Assembly: GCA_965219875.1 (NCBI GenBank)
Contig: CBDCOW010000001.1
Coordinates: 1-64,000 of the forward strand
DNA length: 64,000 nucleotides
From: DAOUKH01 sp965219875
GTDB taxonomy: Bacteria; Chloroflexota; Dehalococcoidia; SHYB01
Reading direction: 5' to 3'
A program made the position numbers and the translations under genes. Of the stretch, positions 58,986 through 64,000 are shown piece after piece. A model generated the notes under the pieces. That model ran no database searches. It was not told where the DNA came from and worked only from the letters and a program-made list of their open reading frames with translations. The stretch's first letter is position 1; each line of letters opens with the position of its first letter.

Positions 58986-59774
58986 ATGAGCGCTTCCACC
59001 GATTGGGCGTTGATTCTCGGAGCATCGAGCGGGTTCGGCGGCGCCACCGCCAAAGAGCTCGCCAAGTCCGGCTTCGACATCTTCGGCGTCCACCTCGACC
59101 GCGCCACGACCATGCCGATGGCCGAGGAGGTCATGGCGTCGGTCCGCGCCCGGGGCCGCGAGGCCGTCTTCTTCAACGTCAACGCCGCCGACGCCGGCAA
59201 GCGCGCCCAGGTCTTGGACGACATCCAAGAGCGGCTGGACGGCGGCTCGGTGCGGGTGGTGCTCCACTCGCTGGCGTTCGGCACCCTGCGCCCCTACGTC
59301 GCCGATGCGCCCGGAGGCGACGTCACGCAGAAGCAGATCGACATGACACTGGACGTGATGGCGAACAGCCTCGTCTACTGGACACAGGGGTTGGTGCGGC
59401 GCGGACTCATCGGCGATGGCGGCCGCGTCTTCGCCATGACCAGCGCGGGGGGCACGCGCATCTGGCCCAGCTACGGCCCCGTCTCCGCCGCCAAGGCCGC
59501 GCTCGAGTCCCATATCCGCCAACTCGCCTGCGAACTGGCTCCCAAGGGGATTACGGTGAACGCGGTCCGCGCCGGCGTTACTGACACGCCGGCTCTGCGC
59601 AAGATTCCCGGCAACGACGAGCTGCTCGACGGCGCGCGGCGGCGCAATCCCAGCGGACGCCTCACCACGCCGGAGGACGTGGCCGCCGCCATCGCGCTGC
59701 TCTCCGACCCGCGCGCCGCTTGGATCACGGGTAACACGATCGGGGTGGACGGTGGCGAGGACATCGTCGGCTGA
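58986..59774 (+). CDS. Enoyl-ACP-reductase-like SDR (FabI/FabL type)
   Basis: 262 residues. Cofactor motif LILGASSGFGGATAKELA, VLHSLAFG (FabI-like HSLA), and active-site SYGPVSAAKAALESH with the Tyr-x6-Lys spacing of enoyl-ACP reductases rather than Tyr-x3-Lys. C-terminal ITGNTIGVDGGEDI. It may reduce enoyl-ACP in fatty acid synthesis; FabL of Bacillus is the closest pattern I recall. ATG at 58986. queG starts inside its last codons. Confidence 0.82.
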   Translation: MSASTDWALILGASSGFGGATAKELAKSGFDIFGVHLDRATTMPMAEEVMASVRARGREAVFFNVNAADAGKRAQVLDDIQERLDGGSVRVVLHSLAFGTLRPYVADAPGGDVTQKQIDMTLDVMANSLVYWTQGLVRRGLIGDGGRVFAMTSAGGTRIWPSYGPVSAAKAALESHIRQLACELAPKGITVNAVRAGVTDTPALRKIPGNDELLDGARRRNPSGRLTTPEDVAAAIALLSDPRAAWITGNTIGVDGGEDIVG

Positions 59775-60912
59775 CCCCCGCCACGCCCTGACCGCCGAGG
59801 TCAAGCGCGCCGCCCGGAACGCCGGTTTCGACTTCGTCGGCGTCGCCGCACCGGATGACTTCACGGACGCCGAGCGCGCGACGATCGACCGCATCCGAAG
59901 CGGCCTGATGGACGGCCTCCCCTGGTTCCACGAGGCGCGCGTCAAGCGCGGCGCCCGCCCCGCGAGGCTCCTCCCCGGCGTCCGCTCCATCCTCGCGTTG
60001 GGGCTCTCCTACCACACCCCCGACCCCGCGCCGCTCCCCGACGACAACGCGCTCCGGGGCCGCGTCTCCCGCTACGCCTGGGGCCGCGACTACCACCGGG
60101 TGATGGAGCGCCGCGCCAAGGCGCTCGTCGCGTCGCTCGAAGCGCTCGGCGGCGGTGCCGCCCGCTTCTACGTCGACTACGGCCCCATGCCCGACCGCGC
60201 TGCCGCCCAGCGCGCCGGCCTCGGCTGGTTCGGCAAGAACACCAACATCCTGACGAGCGATGCAGGCTCGTGGGTCTTCCTCGCCGAGATCCTCACCGAT
60301 CTGGACCTGGAGCCCGACGAGCCGCTGAAGAAGAACTGCGGAAGCTGCATCGCCTGCATCCCCGCCTGCCCCACCGACGCCATCCCCGCGCCCTACGTCA
60401 TCGACAACACCCGCTGCATCTCCTACCACACCATCGAAAACCGGGGCCTCATTCCGCGGGAGCTGCGCCCCCACTTCGGCGATTGGGTCTTCGGCTGCGA
60501 CATCTGCCAGGACGTCTGCCCCGTCAACGACCGCAACGCCGCGACCACCGGCGACGAGGCCTTCGCCGCGTCGGACGTCGACCGCGCCTATCCCGACCTG
60601 ATCGAGCTGCTCGCGCTGTCGAAGGACGAGTTCACCCGCCGCTTCCGCGGCACGCCGCTGATGCGCACCAAGTACGAAGGGATGCGGCGGAACGTCTGCG
60701 TCGCCTTGGGTAACGCCGGCGACGCTCGGGCCGTCCCCGCGCTCCGGCGCGCCCTCGCGGATTCGAGCGCCCTCGTCCGCGGCCACGGCGCCTGGGCCTT
60801 GGGCCGCATCGGCGGCTCGGACGCGGAAATCGCCCTGCGCGCCGCCCTCCCCACCGAAACCGACCCCGCTACCCGCGAAGAAATCGAGGCCGCCCTCGCC
60901 GAAGCCAGCTAG
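59752..60912 (+). CDS. queG: Epoxyqueuosine reductase
   Basis: 386 residues, start GTG 59752, overlapping the previous gene by 23 bp. Reduces epoxyqueuosine to queuosine in tRNA anticodons, using cobalamin and two [4Fe-4S] clusters. Visible: YAWGRDYHRVMERR, FYVDYGPMPDRAAAQRAGLG, WFGKNTNIL, and the ferredoxin-like cysteines CGSCIACIPACP plus CDICQDVCP. The C-terminal part (about 315-386) is a HEAT-like repeat. Its stop shares CTAG with the convergent NUDIX gene. Confidence 0.92.
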   Translation: MARTSSADPRHALTAEVKRAARNAGFDFVGVAAPDDFTDAERATIDRIRSGLMDGLPWFHEARVKRGARPARLLPGVRSILALGLSYHTPDPAPLPDDNALRGRVSRYAWGRDYHRVMERRAKALVASLEALGGGAARFYVDYGPMPDRAAAQRAGLGWFGKNTNILTSDAGSWVFLAEILTDLDLEPDEPLKKNCGSCIACIPACPTDAIPAPYVIDNTRCISYHTIENRGLIPRELRPHFGDWVFGCDICQDVCPVNDRNAATTGDEAFAASDVDRAYPDLIELLALSKDEFTRRFRGTPLMRTKYEGMRRNVCVALGNAGDARAVPALRRALADSSALVRGHGAWALGRIGGSDAEIALRAALPTETDPATREEIEAALAEAS

Positions 60913-61478
60913 CGCTTCGGCGGCGGCAACCGCAAGTCGAAGACGCGGGAGAGCGCGACGAGGCCGAGGCTGTGCTCGATCTCACCTCGATGCACAAGCC
61001 CCGCAAGCTCCGCCTCCGGGTAGGTCTCGACCTGGGTGTACTCGTGCTCGCTGTTCGCGGGGTCCGCGACGCGTACCGCGTCCTTCGCAAGCCAATGGTG
61101 AATCCGATTGTCGAGGAACGCGGTGTTCGGCAGCGAGCTCCCCAAGTACGCCCATTCCTTGGCCTCGAAGCCGGTCTCTTCCAGCAACTCCCGCTTCGCG
61201 GCATCCAAATGAGGCTCTTCTCGCCCCACCGATCCGCCCGGTATCTCTAACGTCGCCGCCATGACCCCAAACCGGTACTGGCGGACGAGGACGACTTGGC
61301 GATCCGGCGTCAGCGCAACGATCGAGCACCAATCGCCGCTCTCCAGTACCACCCGCTTGATCCGCTCGCCGGACCGCGGGTCGGCGTAGAAGTCGAACCG
61401 CACCGAGAAGATGCCCAAGTCCGGGCCGGGCTGCGTGTCCACCCGTTCCCAAGACATCGGGTCTTCGTGGTCTGCCAT
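60909..61478 (-). CDS. NUDIX hydrolase (ADP-ribose pyrophosphatase-like)
   Basis: 189 residues from ATG 61478. Full Nudix box: GGSVGREEPHLDAAKRELLE, then ETGF, matching Gx5Ex7REUxEExGU, preceded by QVVLVRQYRFG, a stretch typical of ADP-ribose pyrophosphatases. It hydrolyses nucleoside diphosphate derivatives. Placed 17 bp after the amidohydrolase, last of the minus-strand run with fbp and aldolase. Confidence 0.88.
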   Translation of the reverse strand: MADHEDPMSWERVDTQPGPDLGIFSVRFDFYADPRSGERIKRVVLESGDWCSIVALTPDRQVVLVRQYRFGVMAATLEIPGGSVGREEPHLDAAKRELLEETGFEAKEWAYLGSSLPNTAFLDNRIHHWLAKDAVRVADPANSEHEYTQVETYPEAELAGLVHRGEIEHSLGLVALSRVFDLRLPPPKR

Positions 61479-61495
61479 GACGCCGCGCCGCCGGG

Positions 61496-62578
61496 CTACG
61501 CCAGGTTGAAGAAGCGCGCCGCGTTCTCGCCGAGGATCTTCCGCGCCACCGGCTCCGCGACGTGCGGCTGCCGCTCGTGGAACATCTCGACGCCGCCCCA
61601 ACGCGTCTGCGGATGGGGGAAGTCGGTGCAAAACATGACGTTGTCCTCGCCGACGTACTTCACCACCTCGCCGATCCACGCGTCGTCGGGGAAGGCGACG
61701 ATGAAGCACTGGCGGCGGAAGAACTCGGTCGGCTTCATCGAGAGCGTGCCCGTGCCGGAGGTCTCGTCGTAGGACGTAGAGATGCGCGGCCAGAGGCTGT
61801 CCATGAGCGCGAGCCAGCCGGGCAGCCAAGCCACGTGCGCCTCGACGAAGCCCACCTTCAGGCCGGGGAAGCGTTCGAGCACGCCGCCGCCGATGAGGTC
61901 CATGACGGCGAGCTGCGCCTCGACGGTGTGGCCGCAGAGATAGGACAGCGCGTACATATCCCGGTACGACTCGCGGGCCACGACCGGCATGTCCCCGCCC
62001 ATGCGGGTGAACTCGTGGAAGGTCATCACCGCACCGGATTCTTGAATCGCGCTCCACAGCGGGTCGAGCGTGGGGTCGGACCAGCGCCGCTCCCTAGCGG
62101 GCGTGGGCGCCGCGAAGATGACGTCGAGGCCGAGTTCCTGCGTGGCGTAGCGGAACTCTTCCAGGGCCAGGTCGGGGTGGCGCATCGGCAGCATCATGCA
62201 GGGCTTGAGGCGGTCGGGGGCCGCTTGCCTGAACTCCGACTCCCACCTGTTGATGGCGCGGCATGCCGCCGCGGCGATGTGCGGGTCCGGGTGGTACGCC
62301 AGCAGCCCCTGCCCCGGATAGATGATGTTGGCGAATATCCCCTCTTGGTCCATCCAGGCCAACCGTTCGGGGGCGTAGTCCCCGCCCCGGTTCTTCTGCG
62401 TCTCCGCCAACTTCGCCCGCACGCTGTCGTTCAGGTGCAGGCTTTGGTCATGGGCGCGGATGTGGCCGACCACCTTGTCTTTCTGCTTGGGGTCGATGTG
62501 CTGCTCCCACAGTTCCAGCGGCTGCCAGAAGTGGGTATCGCAGTCCACGACCTTCGTCTTGACGTCGGTAGTCGTCAT
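61496..62578 (-). CDS. Amidohydrolase-family protein (amidohydrolase_2)
   Basis: 360 residues from ATG 62578 (MTTTDVKTKVVDCDTHFWQP). The N-terminal VDCDTHFW gives the first metal ligands (D-x-H form), with MTFHEF, GFVEAHVAWLPGW and the late NVMFCTDFPHPQ supplying the rest. Length and motifs resemble decarboxylase-type members acting on aromatic acids. Downstream of the class I aldolase by 39 bp; the link may be only operon sharing. Distinct from the amidohydrolase at 3378. Confidence 0.87.
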   Translation of the reverse strand: MTTTDVKTKVVDCDTHFWQPLELWEQHIDPKQKDKVVGHIRAHDQSLHLNDSVRAKLAETQKNRGGDYAPERLAWMDQEGIFANIIYPGQGLLAYHPDPHIAAAACRAINRWESEFRQAAPDRLKPCMMLPMRHPDLALEEFRYATQELGLDVIFAAPTPARERRWSDPTLDPLWSAIQESGAVMTFHEFTRMGGDMPVVARESYRDMYALSYLCGHTVEAQLAVMDLIGGGVLERFPGLKVGFVEAHVAWLPGWLALMDSLWPRISTSYDETSGTGTLSMKPTEFFRRQCFIVAFPDDAWIGEVVKYVGEDNVMFCTDFPHPQTRWGGVEMFHERQPHVAEPVARKILGENAARFFNLA

Positions 62579-62617
62579 GGCTCGCCGTCTTCCGCGCACC
62601 GCGCTCCCTAAGGCGCC

Positions 62618-63628
62618 TTAGAGCTTGCCCTCGCGGGCGGCGCCCGTCTCGCGGGCGCGCTCCAGGAGGGCCTGCTGCGCCGCGGAGACGTTCTCCGGCT
62701 TGCCGCCCCACGTCGCCAGCGGCGTGGCCTGGAGGCCGCGGCCGTAGGAGAAGCTGAGCTCCCAGGGGAAGTCGCGGTCGCCGAGGTTCATCGCGTTCAG
62801 GTTCTCCGTCGCCTCGGCGTCGGACTGGCCGCCGGAAAGGAAGACGATGCCGGGGACGGCGGCGGGCACGGTGCGCTTGAAGCACTCGATCGTCGCCGCC
62901 GCTACCTCGGCGGGCCCGGCCCGGTTGGGAGCGTCCGCGCCGGAGAGCACCATGTTCGGCTTGAGCAACATCCCCTCCAGCGACACCCGCTGCGCCGCCA
63001 GCTCGGCGAAGACCGCACGGAGCGCACGCTCCGTCGCCCACCGGCAGAGGTCGATGTCGTGGTCGCCGTCCATCAGCACTTCGGGCTCGACGATAGGAAC
63101 GAGGCCGGCCTCCTGCGACAGCGCGGCGAAGCGCCCCAGGGCGTGCGCGTTGACACCGATGCAGTAGTCGGACGGAATGTGGTCGCCGATGGAGAGGATG
63201 CCGCGCCACTTGGTGAACTTCGCGCCCAGCTTGGCGTACTCGTCGAGGCGATCGCGGAGGCCGTCGAGGCCCTCGGTGACCTGCTCGCCGTCGGCCCCCG
63301 CCAGCGGCTTCGCGCCGAGATCGACCTTGATGCCGGGGATGATGTCCTGGCCTCTGAGCACGTCGACGAACGCGCGCCCGTCGTTCGCGCTCTGCCGGAG
63401 CGTCTCGTCGTACAGAATGACGCCGCTGATGTACTCGCCCGCGCCCTCCGCGGTAAAGAGCAGTTGCCGCCACGCCCGCCGGTTGTCCTTCGTCGACTCA
63501 ACGCCGATCGAGGTGAGGCGCCGCGTGATGGTACCCGTGCTCTCGTCGGCGGCCAGGATGCCGCGCCCCGGTGCGACCAGCGCCCGTGCGATGCCTTCCA
63601 GCGTGTGCTCCCGCGTCTCTACCGTCAT
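62618..63628 (-). CDS. Class I fructose-bisphosphate aldolase
   Basis: 336 residues. Splits or forms fructose-1,6-bisphosphate through a Schiff base. RGILAADESTGTITRRL, SGVILYDETLRQ, IGVNAHALGRFAAL, the lysine in LEGMLLKPNMVLSG and SGGQSDAEATENLNAMN match the animal/plant-type class I family. GTPase-like or class II features are absent. With fructose-1,6-bisphosphatase 23 bp upstream it forms a gluconeogenic pair. Confidence 0.93.
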   Translation of the reverse strand: MTVETREHTLEGIARALVAPGRGILAADESTGTITRRLTSIGVESTKDNRRAWRQLLFTAEGAGEYISGVILYDETLRQSANDGRAFVDVLRGQDIIPGIKVDLGAKPLAGADGEQVTEGLDGLRDRLDEYAKLGAKFTKWRGILSIGDHIPSDYCIGVNAHALGRFAALSQEAGLVPIVEPEVLMDGDHDIDLCRWATERALRAVFAELAAQRVSLEGMLLKPNMVLSGADAPNRAGPAEVAAATIECFKRTVPAAVPGIVFLSGGQSDAEATENLNAMNLGDRDFPWELSFSYGRGLQATPLATWGGKPENVSAAQQALLERARETGAAREGKL

Positions 63629-63651
63629 GGTCTCTTCCGCCTCCCGCGATC

Positions 63652-64000
63652 TTATGATGCTTGCAATATCTGTTCGACCCGGTCCACCACGTCCGCGTTC
63701 CCCACGATGAGCGGGGTGCGCTCGTGGACCGCCTCCGGCTGCAGATCGAGAATTCGGGCCGCGCCGTTGCTCGCCTTACCCCCCGCCTGCTCCGCGACGT
63801 ATCCCAGCGGCGCCGCCTCGTAGACCAGGCGCAGCTTACCTTTCGGGTTCTTCGCATCGCCCGGGTAGAGGAAGACGCCGCCCTTGAGCAGGTTGCGGTG
63901 AAAGTCGGACACGAGCGAGCCGACGTACCGCGACGAGTGGGTCCGGCGCAACTCCGCCACCGCCGTCCGCATGGGCTCGTCCCACCGGTGGAAGTTCCCC
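63652..64000 (-). CDS. fbp: Fructose-1,6-bisphosphatase class 1, C-terminal part (runs off the window)
   Basis: Only the last 116 codons are in the window. RYVGSLVSDFHRNLLKGG, FLYPGDAKNPKGKLRLVYEA and HERTPLIVGN are the substrate-binding end of class 1 FBPases. Removes the 1-phosphate of fructose-1,6-bisphosphate. The frame continues through 63999 (GNFHRWDEPMRTAVAELRRT) into the next window. First visible gene of the fbp-aldolase operon. Confidence 0.92.
   Translation of the reverse strand, partial: GNFHRWDEPMRTAVAELRRTHSSRYVGSLVSDFHRNLLKGGVFLYPGDAKNPKGKLRLVYEAAPLGYVAEQAGGKASNGAARILDLQPEAVHERTPLIVGNADVVDRVEQILQAS

Overview
The window is a GC-rich bacterial chromosome segment. I infer a member of the Chloroflexota, probably the SAR202/Dehalococcoidia side. 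The basis is the gene mix (repeated acyl-CoA dehydrogenases, CaiB/BaiF CoA-transferases, LLM flavin oxidoreductases and amidohydrolases, with a divergent rpoB-rpoC-prfB block) plus base composition. No 16S rRNA gene is present to confirm it. Genes are dense, with short directons and several 4-bp stop/start or stop/stop overlaps.

Layout. 1-1.2 kb: a frameshifted IS481-type transposase with its right end. 1.3-3.2: an orphan peptide-type ABC permease pair. 3.4-7.0: amidohydrolase, galU, YihY membrane protein, rph. 7.0-7.5: repeats. 7.5-11.6: EamA transporter, then comEA-comEC on the opposite strand. 11.8-12.4: hicA-hicB toxin-antitoxin. 12.5-15.4: acyl-CoA dehydrogenase, VOC protein, acyl-CoA dehydrogenase. 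15.6-17.4: MoeB/ThiF plus cysteine synthase. 17.9-19.5: a lipoprotein binding protein, convergent with a DsbA-family gene that contains an in-frame UGA. 19.7: tRNA-Pro(GGG). 19.9-24.6: RRM protein, fatty acid desaturase, CaiB-ACAD pair, hypothetical. 24.6-28.7: a single-chain Type IIG-like restriction-modification enzyme. 28.7-29.7: about 1 kb of repeats. 29.7-32.8: TauE, molybdopterin-domain protein, enoyl-CoA hydratase, PIG-L deacetylase. 33-35: cyclase and LLM oxidoreductase. 35.1-44.9: rpoB-rpoC-prfB. 45.3-50.7: SDR, LLM, MerB-like protein and two overlapping CaiB transferases. 50.7-54.4: sulfite reductase, MocA-like protein, XdhC. 54.5-56.8: HAD phosphatase, endonuclease III-like protein, DUF3800. 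56.9-60.9: aminotransferase, membrane proteins, FabI/L-like reductase, queG. 60.9-64.0: fbp, class I aldolase, amidohydrolase and NUDIX, with fbp running off the window.

The most unusual signal is the DsbA-family gene at 18868-19485 (minus). One in-frame UGA sits exactly where the family keeps its catalytic cysteine. Twenty nucleotides after it is a hairpin with a G in the second position of a 6-nt loop, which fits the bacterial SECIS pattern. No start codon close to the UGA opens the remaining frame, so ordinary gene callers would miss it. I propose a selenoprotein. Other notable points are a family of short interspersed repeats that has invaded intergenic regions and two gene 3' ends, a probable CUG start for rph, a programmed +1 frameshift in prfB coupled to rpoC, long acidic tails on both large RNA polymerase subunits, and a MerB-fold protein with Asn in place of the catalytic Asp.

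Functionally the window combines housekeeping (transcription, translation termination, gluconeogenesis, tRNA modification), sulfur assimilation (MoeB, cysteine synthase, siroheme sulfite reductase) and several small degradative operons built around acyl-CoA chemistry and flavin monooxygenases.
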